Shown: one piece after another, positions 7,607-15,799 of the stretch
Layout: each line of letters opens with the position of its first letter
Position numbering within the stretch: the stretch's first letter is position 1
Origin: an uncultured Geobacteraceae bacterium
Lineage (GTDB): Bacteria; Desulfobacterota; Desulfuromonadia; Geobacterales; Pseudopelobacteraceae
Length of the DNA: 32,340 nucleotides
Reading direction: 5' to 3'
Assembly (NCBI GenBank): GCA_903876875.1
Contig: CAIRBT010000031.1
Location: forward strand, 1 to 32,340
Notes under the pieces: model-generated
Told to the model about the DNA's origin: nothing
Database searches by the model: none
Seen by the model: the letters and a program-made list of their open reading frames with translations, nothing else
Program-made: the position numbers and the translations under genes

Positions 7607-8386
7607 TCAGGCGGTGTGCCGTTCACGATACCCGTGGGAAAAGTTATCGTCATACAAGAGGGATTTTGCCTTGAGCCCTTCACGGCGGGCCGCCAGTACG
7701 TCCCCGACGACAATCAGTGCCTGCCGGTCGATGCCGGCCTCACGCACCCGCTCGGCCAGATCGTGAAGGGTGCAGGTGATGATCTGCTCATCGTCCCACG
7801 AGGCGCGGCAGACCACGGCAGCCGGAGTGGCGGTGGTGTATACTCCCTGCAGCAGTTGGGCAACCACCTTTTCAACCATGCCGACGGACAGGTAGATGAC
7901 CATGGTGGCACCAAGTTGGGCTATGGCGTGCAGCTGTTCCCGCTCCGGCACCGGGGTACGCCCCTCCACGCGGGTAAAGATAACGGTCTGGGAAAGTTCG
8001 GGCAGGGTAAGTTCCTGCTTTAATGCGGCGGCCGCCGCAAAGGCACTGGTCACCCCCGGCACCACCTGATAGTCGATGCCGAGGCGGTCAAGGGCTTCCA
8101 TCTGCTCCTGAATGGCACCGTAGATGGACGGGTCACCGGTGTGAAGCCGCACAACGGAACGTCCCGTCGCCACGGAATTCATCATCACGGCAATAACTTC
8201 CGTAAGAGTCATGGCGGCCGAATCATAGATATCTGCTTTGGTGGCATACATCTGCACCAGCTTGCGATCCACCAGACTGCCGGCAAAAATCACCACATCG
8301 GCATGTTTCAGTAAGCGTGCCCCCCGAACCGTAATCAGATCCGAGGCACCGGGTCCGGCTCCCACAAAGGATACTCGTACATCCAT
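7607..8386 (-). CDS. cbiF: Cobalt-precorrin-4 C11-methyltransferase (CbiF/CobM)
   Basis: A 259-residue tetrapyrrole methylase. It has the N-terminal VSFVGAGPGASDLITVRG motif, the RLHTGDPSIYGAI motif at about residues 80-92, VPGVTSAFAAAA at about 109-120, and LIVVGDVL near the end. It methylates C-11 of the corrin ring using SAM, one step before CbiG, so the two adjacent genes act consecutively. The name CbiF fits the anaerobic route implied by cbiG. It is the first gene of the cbiF-cbiG-pdxA operon and has GGAGAG ahead of its ATG. No B12 riboswitch could be recognised in the 174-base gap to the divergent OmpA-family gene. Confidence 0.94.
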   Translation of the reverse strand: MDVRVSFVGAGPGASDLITVRGARLLKHADVVIFAGSLVDRKLVQMYATKADIYDSAAMTLTEVIAVMMNSVATGRSVVRLHTGDPSIYGAIQEQMEALDRLGIDYQVVPGVTSAFAAAAALKQELTLPELSQTVIFTRVEGRTPVPEREQLHAIAQLGATMVIYLSVGMVEKVVAQLLQGVYTTATPAAVVCRASWDDEQIITCTLHDLAERVREAGIDRQALIVVGDVLAARREGLKAKSLLYDDNFSHGYRERHTA

Positions 8387-8419
8387 TCTCTACTCTCCAG
8401 GTACAAATTTCTTTTGGCA

Positions 8420-8448
8420 GTTGTAGCGATAAAGTGCCGCTCTGTCAA
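8420..8448 (-). promoter_or_regulatory. Sigma-70 promoter of the cbiF-cbiG-pdxA operon
   Basis: On the minus strand a perfect TTGACA (-35, at 8448-8443) is followed by a 17-base spacer and TACAAC (-10, at 8425-8420; 4 of 6 consensus). The -10 box lies 33 bases from the cbiF start codon. Confidence 0.62.
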
Positions 8449-8516
8449 GCTGGAGAGGGGTGAAAAACGGGAAGGAGAAAATGAGGAGAGAAGGGGGTAC
8501 CAAAATCGGCATTTTG

Positions 8517-8525
8517 TGGTATATT
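8517..8525 (+). promoter_or_regulatory. Extended -10 promoter for the OmpA-family lipoprotein gene
   Basis: TGGTATATT at 8517-8525 fits an extended -10 (TGnTATAAT) with one mismatch in the hexamer. No clear -35 is seen. The box lies 35 bases before the start codon. Confidence 0.42.
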
Positions 8526-8560
8526 ACTCCAGTTGTGCCTGAATGCTGGAGGGGGAGTAC

Positions 8561-9400
8561 ATGGTTAAGCGTTTATCTGTTTGTCTGGTCAGCGGTTTTT
8601 TATTGTTGTCTACCGGTGGTTGTATGATCGCCGAAAGCACCTACCTGAAAAAAGTTGAGGAAGCTGAACTTGTCACCAGGGATCTTGGTGAATTGCAGCA
8701 GGTCTACAAGAGGCTTTCTCTGGAAAATAGTGCCCTCAAAGTGAAATACAGCCGTCTTGTGGAGGATAGTGCCGGAGTTGCCGCCGAAAAGAAACAGCTG
8801 GAAGGGCTCTTGAAGGCGAAGTCAGACACCCTGTCAAAAAATATCAGTGAAATGCGGCAGAGCGTGGCAGAGTTGCGGACGGAGAATGGCAGCTTGCGGG
8901 ATGAGGTGGCCGCCTTGCAGAAAACCAGGGAGGAAAAAGTCGCAGAGGTGAGCAGTACCTATGAACAGCTGATTGAAATTATGAAAAATGAAATAGCCCA
9001 GGGGCAGGTAACCGTCTCGGAGATGAAGGGGAAGTTGACGGTTAATCTGGAGGCGGCTCTTCTTTTTGATGCCGCTCATAATGTGCGGCCGGAAGGGGTG
9101 GCGATTCTCGGCAGAATGGTTCCAACCCTGAAGGGAGCGAGTGGTAGAGTAATCAGGATTGAGGGGCATACCGACAGCGCACGGATCACCAGTGAACTGG
9201 CGCAGAGCTTTCCGTCAAACTGGGAGCTGTCGGCCATGCGTGCTATCGCCGTTACCAAGTATTTTCAGGAGCAGGGGGTTGATCCGAAATGTCTTTCCGC
9301 CGCCGCCTCTGCCGAGTATAAGCCGGTGGCAGAAAACAGCACCAAAGAGGGGCGCTCCAAAAATCGCCGTATAGAGATATCGCTGGCCGTGAAGGAGTAA
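8561..9400 (+). CDS. OmpA-domain lipoprotein with a long coiled coil
   Basis: A 279-residue exported protein. Residues 1-20 are a signal peptide ending in S-T-G-G before Cys21, a plausible but slightly atypical lipobox. Residues of about 28-160 are heptad-rich with many E, K, L and A, predicting a long coiled coil. Residues of about 163-277 are an OmpA/MotB C-terminal domain that binds peptidoglycan, with GHTDS at 202-206, NWELSAMRA at 220-228 and RRIEI at 269-273. This suggests an outer-membrane-anchored protein tying the envelope to the cell wall. The ATG at 8561 is chosen because GGAGGGGGAG lies just upstream; an in-frame ATG at 8543 lacks a ribosome site and would put charged residues before the signal peptide. 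An Smr gene follows after four bases. Confidence 0.88.
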   Translation: MVKRLSVCLVSGFLLLSTGGCMIAESTYLKKVEEAELVTRDLGELQQVYKRLSLENSALKVKYSRLVEDSAGVAAEKKQLEGLLKAKSDTLSKNISEMRQSVAELRTENGSLRDEVAALQKTREEKVAEVSSTYEQLIEIMKNEIAQGQVTVSEMKGKLTVNLEAALLFDAAHNVRPEGVAILGRMVPTLKGASGRVIRIEGHTDSARITSELAQSFPSNWELSAMRAIAVTKYFQEQGVDPKCLSAAASAEYKPVAENSTKEGRSKNRRIEISLAVKE

Positions 9401-9404
9401 CCGG

Positions 9405-10127
9405 GTGAGCAAAAAAAAGCCGCAGCACAACCCACCAAAAGCCAAAGAATTTCATAGTTCCCCCTTTGAAACACTCAAGGGGCTTGCCCTGCCGGAACTG
9501 GAACCGGTGGTGAAGCCGCTCCCCCCTGTCAAAAAAGTTGTCGCGGAGAGCGAGGGGGGAATGGAACTGTTTTTACAGGCGGTGGCGGATGTGCGCCCTT
9601 TTCACCCCACAGCCCGGAAACCGCTTCAGGCCGGTGCTCTTCCCCGCCAGAAGGCAGCCGTTAAACGGATTGAGGAGTTGCAGGTTATTGAGGAGGGGGC
9701 ATTCCTTGCTGAAATAGGGCGTTTGAAGCTCGATACAAAATTCAGCGACGGGGTTCAGGATGAGGGGGAGTTACAGCCGCTCTCCGGAAATCGGCTCCGT
9801 CAGGTAAAGCGGGGCATTGTTTCCGTCAATCACCAGCTCGACCTCCACGGCCTTACCCGTGAGGAAGCCCTCGGGGCATTGCCCGGTTTTCTTCTTTCAG
9901 CCCGCAAAAGAGGGCAGAAAGCTGTGCTGATTATTACCGGCAAGGGAAACCATTCCCCGGAAGAACCGGTACTCCATCAGGCGGTCGCCTCCTGGTTGCG
10001 GGATGCCGGACGTGTCGCCGTTGTTGAGTTTGCCCCCGCCCCCCGTGAAATGGGGGGGAGCGGGGCCTATGTGGTGTTTTTGCGTCCGCTTGTTGAAGAG
10101 GAAATCCCCCCTGCCCCCCTTTTGTAA
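9405..10127 (+). CDS. Smr-domain protein
   Basis: A 240-residue cytoplasmic protein. Residues 1 to about 135 are low-complexity and rich in P, K and E with no recognised domain. Residues of about 143-228 are an Smr domain: the LDLHG motif at 145-149 and an I-T-G-K-G-N-H-S motif at 177-184. Smr domains, first seen at the C-terminus of MutS2, have nicking endonuclease or RNA-cleaving activity in several studied proteins. The GTG start uses the AAGGAG at the end of the upstream gene, so the pair is probably co-translated. The last ten or so residues (E-E-I-P-P-A-P-L-L) and the stop are encoded by a C-rich inverted repeat that looks inserted. Confidence 0.87.
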   Translation: MSKKKPQHNPPKAKEFHSSPFETLKGLALPELEPVVKPLPPVKKVVAESEGGMELFLQAVADVRPFHPTARKPLQAGALPRQKAAVKRIEELQVIEEGAFLAEIGRLKLDTKFSDGVQDEGELQPLSGNRLRQVKRGIVSVNHQLDLHGLTREEALGALPGFLLSARKRGQKAVLIITGKGNHSPEEPVLHQAVASWLRDAGRVAVVEFAPAPREMGGSGAYVVFLRPLVEEEIPPAPLL

Positions 10128-10134
10128 AGGGGGG
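10114..10134. repeat. C/G-rich palindromic repeat containing a stop codon
   Basis: CCCCCCTTT (10114-10122) pairs perfectly with AAAGGGGGG (10126-10134) around a 3-base loop. The Smr gene stop codon (10125-10127) lies within the hairpin. A second C run at 10106-10111 precedes it. The pattern AAATCCCCCC-x-x-CCCCCCTTT...AAAGGGGGG resembles dispersed palindromic repeats known from many bacterial genomes. A T/G-rich tail follows, so it may also stop transcription. Confidence 0.65.
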
Positions 10135-10213
10135 TGTTGTTGTGGAAAGTGAATAGTACATCCTCAGAGTAGTACATCCTCAATTTGCTGGTATCCCAGA
10201 AAGGAGTTTTACC

Positions 10214-10504
10214 ATGATTACCCATATCGTCTTATTCAAACTTGCCGAACCAACCGCAGAAAACGTGACAGCAACCCGTGACAAGCTGCTCAGTATGGAG
10301 GGGAATGTCGACCTGCTGCGCCATCTTGAGGTTGGTGTTGACCTGATCCGGTCAGAGCGCTCCTCTGACATCGCCCTCACCACCCGTTTCGACTCTCTGG
10401 ATGACCTGCAGGCCTATCAGATTCACCCCTACCATGCCGGTGTGGTGGTTCCCCACATGAAGTCGGTCTGCTCTGCTATTGTTGCGGTGGATTACGAAAA
10501 CTGA
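10214..10504 (+). CDS. Dabb (stress-responsive A/B barrel) domain protein
   Basis: A 96-residue protein covering one Dabb domain. It opens with the typical HIVLFKL strand, has an R-S-S-D-I-A-L-T-T-R-F-D-S strand-turn in the middle, and a conserved Y-x-x-H-P-Y-H-x-x-V motif at about residues 73-83. Dabb proteins form dimeric alpha/beta barrels. Some are stress-induced in plants, others are small enzymes such as cyclases; the bacterial ones are mostly uncharacterised. The start has AAAGGAG 8 bases upstream. It is separated from the Smr gene by 86 bases and may have its own promoter. Confidence 0.88.
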   Translation: MITHIVLFKLAEPTAENVTATRDKLLSMEGNVDLLRHLEVGVDLIRSERSSDIALTTRFDSLDDLQAYQIHPYHAGVVVPHMKSVCSAIVAVDYEN

Positions 10505-10530
10505 TCGTGTATAATGTATACGTTTTTAAC

Positions 10531-10559
10531 TTGACGAACGGGAGAGGTATGAGTAGAAT
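10531..10559 (+). promoter_or_regulatory. Sigma-70 promoter of the CoA-transferase gene
   Basis: TTGACG (10531-10536), a 17-base spacer and TAGAAT (10554-10559), each one base from consensus. This leaves a leader of roughly 130 bases before the ATG at 10699. The 5-bp arms GAGTA (10551-10555) and TACTC (10567-10571) overlap the -10 box and could be an operator. Confidence 0.68.
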
Positions 10560-10698
10560 CCGGTTTTACTCGTAAATCACCCGTGGTATTAAAACAAAAA
10601 TAAGTTATGATATCGGACTGTTGCATTAGCACTGCCGAATCACCCCACTTCAACGCAGGTAATTGCCTGTAACACAAAAAACAAACAGGAGGTTGTAC

Positions 10699-12297
10699 AT
10701 GTCAGATTACGGAACTCTTCAGGACCGAGTACAATGCAAATCACTTTTGAGTAAAGTCATGACTGCCGAGCAGACCATCCCCTTCTTCAAGCACGGGATG
10801 AATCTGGGGTGGTCCGGGTTTACTCCGGCCGGATATCCAAAAGTGGTACCGATTGCCCTTGCTGAGCATGTTGAGAAAAATAACCTGCAGGGAAAACTCA
10901 AGTTCAACCTGTTCATCGGTGCTTCCGTCGGTGCTGAAACCGAAGACCGCTGGGCACTCAACGATATGATCGACCGTCGCTGGCCATACCAGACCGGCAA
11001 AAACATTGCTGCCGGTATCAATGCCGGTCGTATCCGCATGGGAGACAAGCATCTCTCCCTGTTCGCCCAGGATCTCGGCTATGGCTTCTACACCAAAGAC
11101 TCCGAAAGCGGCAGGCTTGACCTGGCTATTATCGAAGTTTCCGCCATCAAGGAAGACGGCAGCCTGGTTCCAACCTCCTCCTGTGGTGTTATTCCCGAAA
11201 TTCTCATGATCTGTGATCACATCATCCTTGAGGTAAATACCGGACAGCCTTCCTTCGAAGGGATCCATGACCTTCTGACACCGGCAACACCGCCGAACCG
11301 TCAGCCGTTCAACATTGTAACCGCCGGTTCCCGTATCGGTTCAACCTCCATCGCTTGCGATCCAAGCAAGGTTATTGCCGTTGTTGAATCAAAACTGCGC
11401 GACCAGGGTCGTGCCTTTGCCGAGCAGGATGATACCTCCGAAGCAATCGCTGGCCACATCATCGAATTCTTCACCCAGGAAGTTAAAGCCGGCCGTCTGC
11501 CGAAAAACCTGCTGCCGATCCAGTCCGGCGTTGGTTCCATCGCCAATGCTGTTATCGGCGGCCTGGCAAAAGGCCCCTTCAGCAACCTGACCGTGTACAC
11601 GGAAGTTCTTCAGGACACCATGCTTGACCTGTTTGATTCCGGTAAGCTTGATGCAGCATCTTCCTGCTCACTTTCTCTGTCCGCTTCCCCCGGTTTCCCC
11701 CGGTTCTTCGACAACATGGACAAGTATTTCGACAAGATTACCCTGCGTCCCCTTTCGATCTCCAACGCTCCGGAACCGATCCGTCGTCTCGGCTGTATCG
11801 CCATGAATACACCGGTTGAAATTGATATTTACGCACATGCCAACTCAACGCTGGTTGGTGGTACCCGTATGATCAACGGTCTTGGCGGTTCGGGCGACTT
11901 CCTGCGCAACGGCTTCCTGAAAATGATGCACACACCGTCATCACGTCCGAGCAAAACCGATCCAACCGGTATCTCCTGCGTGGTACCACACTGCTCACAC
12001 ATCGACCACACCGAGCACGACCTGGACTGCGTCATCACTGAGCAGGGTCTGGCTGACCTTCGTGGTTTGGCACCGAAGGAGCGGGCACGTCGCATCATCG
12101 AAAAATGCGCCCACCCCGACTACAAAGCACAGTTGACCGAATACATGAACATCGCCGAAGCTGACTGCCTCAAGCGGAAAGTCGGCCATGAGCCACAGCT
12201 GTGGGATCGCGCGTTCAAGATGCACCTCAACCTTGAGAAGAACGGCACCATGAAGCTGAAAAACTGGGATATCAAAATGGATCTCTGCGAAGACTAA
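10699..12297 (+). CDS. Succinyl-CoA:acetate CoA-transferase (acetyl-CoA hydrolase/transferase family)
   Basis: A 532-residue class I CoA-transferase. It has the family's N-terminal NLGWSGFTPAGYPK region, FNLFIGASVGAE at about residues 73-84, and Glu302 in V-Y-T-E-V, the place of the catalytic glutamate that forms the glutamyl-CoA intermediate. GGSGDFLRN lies near residue 396. In acetate-oxidising Desulfuromonadota this enzyme transfers CoA from succinyl-CoA to acetate, coupling acetate activation to the TCA cycle in place of succinyl-CoA synthetase. An AGGAGG ribosome site 7 bases upstream fixes the start at 10699. Codon choice is strongly biased to C-ending codons, unlike its neighbours, which suggests high expression. 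A terminator follows. Confidence 0.9.
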   Translation: MSDYGTLQDRVQCKSLLSKVMTAEQTIPFFKHGMNLGWSGFTPAGYPKVVPIALAEHVEKNNLQGKLKFNLFIGASVGAETEDRWALNDMIDRRWPYQTGKNIAAGINAGRIRMGDKHLSLFAQDLGYGFYTKDSESGRLDLAIIEVSAIKEDGSLVPTSSCGVIPEILMICDHIILEVNTGQPSFEGIHDLLTPATPPNRQPFNIVTAGSRIGSTSIACDPSKVIAVVESKLRDQGRAFAEQDDTSEAIAGHIIEFFTQEVKAGRLPKNLLPIQSGVGSIANAVIGGLAKGPFSNLTVYTEVLQDTMLDLFDSGKLDAASSCSLSLSASPGFPRFFDNMDKYFDKITLRPLSISNAPEPIRRLGCIAMNTPVEIDIYAHANSTLVGGTRMINGLGGSGDFLRNGFLKMMHTPSSRPSKTDPTGISCVVPHCSHIDHTEHDLDCVITEQGLADLRGLAPKERARRIIEKCAHPDYKAQLTEYMNIAEADCLKRKVGHEPQLWDRAFKMHLNLEKNGTMKLKNWDIKMDLCED

Positions 12298-12324
12298 TCC
12301 AGCTTGATTATCACCGCACACCAG

Positions 12325-12356
12325 AACGCCCCGCCGGAGTCATCCGGCGGGGCGTT
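12325..12356. terminator. Bidirectional GC-rich terminator between convergent genes
   Basis: AACGCCCCGCCGGA (12325-12338) and TCCGGCGGGGCGTT (12343-12356) form a perfect 14-bp stem with a 4-base loop. It lies between the CoA-transferase and the convergent acyl-CoA ligase. The flanking T-runs are short, but the stem is very stable and could serve both genes. Confidence 0.82.
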
Positions 12357-12368
12357 GTGCGTTTATCC

Positions 12369-14231
12369 TCAATGCCCGGTTGAAATGCTGGCCTCAACAA
12401 CAAAACGCTTGATCTTGCGGGTTGTCGTTTTCGGGAATTCATCTTCCCGTATGGTGAATTTCCGTACCCGTTTGTAATCTGCCAGACCGCGGCACGCCCG
12501 CTGTACCTCCACCTTGAGAATCGCCTCCACTCCGGCTTCGCTCATGGGACCTTTGCCGTCAATGCGGCACTGCTCGTCAATGGCATCCTGATTAGGGAAA
12601 ATGATGGCATGAATCTCTTCCGAGGCAGGGTCGACACGATGGCCGTAGACCATGACCTCGGCGATGAACGGGCTTTTGAGCAGTTCGTTTTCCACCTCTT
12701 CCGGATAGACATTTTTACCGTTCGGGGTGACGATCAGGTTTTTGACTCGGCCGCTGATGGTGAGAAATCCGTCGTCACTCAAATAGCCCAAGTCACCGGT
12801 TCGGTACCAGCCATCGCTGAGCACCTCAGCTGTCGCCTGGGGATTCTTGTAGTATCCCTGCATGACATTGGGTCCCTTGACAGTAATTTCCCCTACCTTC
12901 TCATCGTTGGGTGCCTCTATGCGTATCTCCACGCAATCAAGCTGACGGCCGATGGTGCCGAGCCGTTTGGCTCCCGGCTGTTCGGCACTGATAATCGGTG
13001 AGGTTTCGGTGATGCCGTACCCCTGATAGATGGAAAGGCCGAAGTCGGTCATCCCTTGAGCGATGGCCGGGTCCAGTGCGGCACCGCCGCTGATGAAGAT
13101 GGTGCCGGCTCCGAAGCTCTCCTTTATTTTAGAGGTCACGATGGTGCGGGTCAGGGGAACCGAGTAGAGGAGTTGGGATAAGGTGCCGGCATTGATTTTT
13201 TTGGTGACCCGATCCAGAATCATCCGGTACACCGCCGGAACAGCAAGAAAAAAGGTCGGCTTGACTTCGGCCAGATTTTCTCCCAGCTTTTTGAGGGATT
13301 CACTGAAGGAAATTTTTCCTCCCAGGGAGAGCGGGAGCAGCACGCCGCACACCTGTTCAAAAACATGATTGATTGGTAAAAACGACAGGGTATGGATGCT
13401 GCTGTCCAGGCCGAAATGGGCTGCGGCTGCTTTAATGTTGGAGACAATATTGGAATGGCTGAGCATGGCTCCCTTGGAGCGACCGGTGGTCCCAGACGTG
13501 TAGAGAATGACAGCGGTGTCGTGGGGTTCGCGGGTTTTTTCCGGCAGTGGTGCGGTATGACAGAGTGCGGTGAGAGTAAGGAATTTACCGTCACGGGTGA
13601 GTCGTTTTTGCAGACGCTCGACCGGGTCGAACAGGTCGGTGGCACCCCCCTTGCTACCCCCGGCCGAACCGGAAGAATTAAGCAGGCGGTAGACCTGGCG
13701 AGCCAGGACCTCCATGGTGGTGCGGCGTTCCGGCGGGAGCTCGACGGCAGCCACCAGTTCCCGCCACTCTTCGATAAGTGCATCGATGACCTGAACCGCC
13801 TCCGATGTGGAGTCACTTGGGGCGGCCGGCGAAAAGGTAACGATATATTCAAGGGTGTCAATATCAGGGAATATTTCCAGCACCAGATCCAGATAGGGGG
13901 GAATGCTGAAGATGAACTTGGCGTCACAGTCGGTGAGAATATGACGCAATTCGGCAGTTTTTAACTCTTTGTCAATGGGCACCACCACCCCACCGGCTTT
14001 GAGGATGCCGAAGTATGCCGCGACCCACTGGGGGGATGACGGTGCCAGGAGAGCCGCGTGGGTGCCGGGGGTGAAGCCGTTCTTTATCAACCCGGCGGCG
14101 ATGCGATCGGACAATTCCCAAAGTGCCCCGTAGGACATGGTGTGCCATTTTCCCGCCATCTTGTGGCAAAGGGCCGGCTGTTCACTATGTTTCTGACAGC
14201 TCTCCCTGATCAGGGAGTCTATGGTCTGCAT
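12369..14231 (-). CDS. Long-chain acyl-CoA ligase, AMP-forming (FadD15-like)
   Basis: A 620-residue adenylate-forming enzyme. The P-loop motif ILYTSGTTGRSKG lies at about residue 245. YGITETSP marks the adenine-binding region, and WYRTGDLGYLSDDGFLTISGR carries the catalytic Asp and hinge. The C-terminal KTTTRKIKR holds the catalytic lysine region. The enzyme activates a carboxylate, most likely a fatty acid, as acyl-AMP and then the CoA thioester. About 90 residues, including a Ser/Gly-rich linker (SSGSAGGSKGG), separate the N-terminal lobe from the P-loop, longer than usual. The start is set at 14231 by GGAGGAA just upstream; the open frame extends 22 codons further. It is probably not the p-coumarate ligase needed by the PYP at 18859, since its overall layout is of the long-chain type. 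Confidence 0.87.
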   Translation of the reverse strand: MQTIDSLIRESCQKHSEQPALCHKMAGKWHTMSYGALWELSDRIAAGLIKNGFTPGTHAALLAPSSPQWVAAYFGILKAGGVVVPIDKELKTAELRHILTDCDAKFIFSIPPYLDLVLEIFPDIDTLEYIVTFSPAAPSDSTSEAVQVIDALIEEWRELVAAVELPPERRTTMEVLARQVYRLLNSSGSAGGSKGGATDLFDPVERLQKRLTRDGKFLTLTALCHTAPLPEKTREPHDTAVILYTSGTTGRSKGAMLSHSNIVSNIKAAAAHFGLDSSIHTLSFLPINHVFEQVCGVLLPLSLGGKISFSESLKKLGENLAEVKPTFFLAVPAVYRMILDRVTKKINAGTLSQLLYSVPLTRTIVTSKIKESFGAGTIFISGGAALDPAIAQGMTDFGLSIYQGYGITETSPIISAEQPGAKRLGTIGRQLDCVEIRIEAPNDEKVGEITVKGPNVMQGYYKNPQATAEVLSDGWYRTGDLGYLSDDGFLTISGRVKNLIVTPNGKNVYPEEVENELLKSPFIAEVMVYGHRVDPASEEIHAIIFPNQDAIDEQCRIDGKGPMSEAGVEAILKVEVQRACRGLADYKRVRKFTIREDEFPKTTTRKIKRFVVEASISTGH

Positions 14232-14339
14232 GGTTCCTCCAAAACGTCGTTTGTAGGCATGATAGCAAAAACAGGGGGATTTGCCAAAACTAAACAACGT
14301 CAGAAAACCGAGAAAATGCTTTTTTGACGTGGTCGGTAA

Positions 14340-14348
14340 TGCTATAGT
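14340..14348 (+). promoter_or_regulatory. Extended -10 promoter upstream of gltX
   Basis: TGCTATAGT at 14340-14348 is an extended -10 with one mismatch to TATAAT. A TTGACG hexamer at 14325-14330 is too close (12 bases) to be its -35. It probably starts the gltX-uvrB-mutY-like transcript. Confidence 0.42.
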
Positions 14349-14389
14349 ACGGCCATATAATTTACGGTTGCCTATTAAGGAGCATTACA

Positions 14390-15790
14390 ATGTCCCAACT
14401 TCGCGTTCGCTTTGCCCCTAGCCCCACCGGTTACCTCCATGTGGGAGGTGCCAGAACGGCACTTTTCAACTGGCTTTTGGCCAGAAAAGAGGGGGGAATT
14501 TTTATACTCCGCATTGAAGATACCGATCTGGAACGCTCCACGAAAGAGTCCGTGGATGCGATTCTGGAAGGAATGAGTTGGCTTGGGCTGGAGTGGGATG
14601 AAGGACCATTTTACCAGACAGAATCATTTCCCCTCTACAAACAGCAGGTGCAGCGATTGCTGGATGAAGGCAAAGCATACAAATGCTATTGCCGTGCGGA
14701 AGAGCTTGAGGAGAAGCGGAACCTGGCCATGCAGGAGGGGCGCAAACCGAAATATGATGGTACCTGCCGGGAATTGCAGGGAGATGCGGGTGACCGTCCC
14801 TACGTGGTCCGCTTTCGGGCACCCCAGGGGGGGGTGACCTCCTTTGACGATCTTATCAAGGGCACCATCACCTTCCCCAATGAGGAACTGGACGATCTGA
14901 TCATTCAGCGAACCGACGGTTCACCGACCTACAATTTCTGTGTGGTGATCGACGATGCCACCATGGCCATTACTACCGTCATTCGGGGCGATGACCATGT
15001 CAACAACACCCCACGGCAGATTCAACTCTACGAAGCTCTCGGGTATCCGGTACCCCGCTTTGCCCATGTGCCGATGATTCTCGGCTCCGACAAGGCGCGG
15101 CTCTCCAAACGCCACGGTGCCACCAGCGTCATTGCCTATCGCGATATGGGCTTTCTGCCGGAGGCACTGCTTAACTATCTGGTGCGTCTCGGTTGGAGCA
15201 ACGGGGATGACGAGATTTTCAGTCGTGAAGAGATGGTGGAAAAGTTTGCCATTACCAGCGTGGGGCGTTCCGCCTCGGTCTTTAATACGGAAAAACTCCT
15301 CTGGTTGAATGCCCATTATATCAAGAACAGCTCTCCGGCACGTCTGGCAGAACTGCTGCTTCCCCACCTCTCCCGGCGGGGAGTGACCACGGACGGAGGA
15401 CCGGATCTGGAGAAGGTCATCGTTACCTTGCAGGAACGGGCTCAGACCCTGGAGGAGATGGCCGAGCGGGCACTCTTTTTCTATCAGGCACCTGCCAGTT
15501 ATGACGAAGCGGCTCTGGCTAAGTTTGATAAAGGGCATCTGCAGGCCGTATTCGGTGCGGTTGATGAAAAGCTGGCCGCTGCCGGAGTGGTTGAACCTGC
15601 CGCCATCGACGCCCTTTTCAAGGAAATCTGCGCTGACAACGGCTGGAAGATGGGGCAGGTCGGTCAGCCGGTACGCATCGCCCTCTCCGGCGGCACCCAG
15701 GCTCCCGGCATTGGCGAGATCGTTGCCGCCCTCGGCATCGCAGAGACCCGGCTACGACTGCAGAAGGCACGGGAGTATGTGACGCTCTAA
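14390..15790 (+). CDS. gltX: Glutamyl-tRNA synthetase
   Basis: A 466-residue class I aminoacyl-tRNA synthetase. The ATP-binding HIGH-type motif is in [15 protein letters not shown] (residues 9-23) and the KMSKS-type motif is in KARLSKRHG (about residues 235-243). A CYC...Y...C arrangement at about residues 98-125 matches the zinc-binding insertion of GluRS. It charges tRNA-Glu (and in many bacteria also tRNA-Gln). AAGGAG precedes the ATG. It heads a tight three-gene cluster: uvrB starts 10 bases after the stop. A truncated paralogue, gluQ, is also present in the window at 29684. Confidence 0.97.
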   Translation: MSQLRVRFAPSPTGYLHVGGARTALFNWLLARKEGGIFILRIEDTDLERSTKESVDAILEGMSWLGLEWDEGPFYQTESFPLYKQQVQRLLDEGKAYKCYCRAEELEEKRNLAMQEGRKPKYDGTCRELQGDAGDRPYVVRFRAPQGGVTSFDDLIKGTITFPNEELDDLIIQRTDGSPTYNFCVVIDDATMAITTVIRGDDHVNNTPRQIQLYEALGYPVPRFAHVPMILGSDKARLSKRHGATSVIAYRDMGFLPEALLNYLVRLGWSNGDDEIFSREEMVEKFAITSVGRSASVFNTEKLLWLNAHYIKNSSPARLAELLLPHLSRRGVTTDGGPDLEKVIVTLQERAQTLEEMAERALFFYQAPASYDEAALAKFDKGHLQAVFGAVDEKLAAAGVVEPAAIDALFKEICADNGWKMGQVGQPVRIALSGGTQAPGIGEIVAALGIAETRLRLQKAREYVTL

Positions 15791-15799
15791 TCACCTGCC

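Noticed and set aside
8387-8560. Cobalamin riboswitch upstream of cbiF
   Set aside because: The gap is short and shows no B12-box-like conserved core; a simple sigma-70 promoter accounts for it.
12369-14231. The acyl-CoA ligase as the p-coumarate ligase for PYP chromophore supply
   Set aside because: It is about 620 residues with long-chain ligase features, lies on the opposite strand and is separated by three housekeeping genes from the PYP gene. 4-coumarate ligases are shorter, around 520-560 residues.
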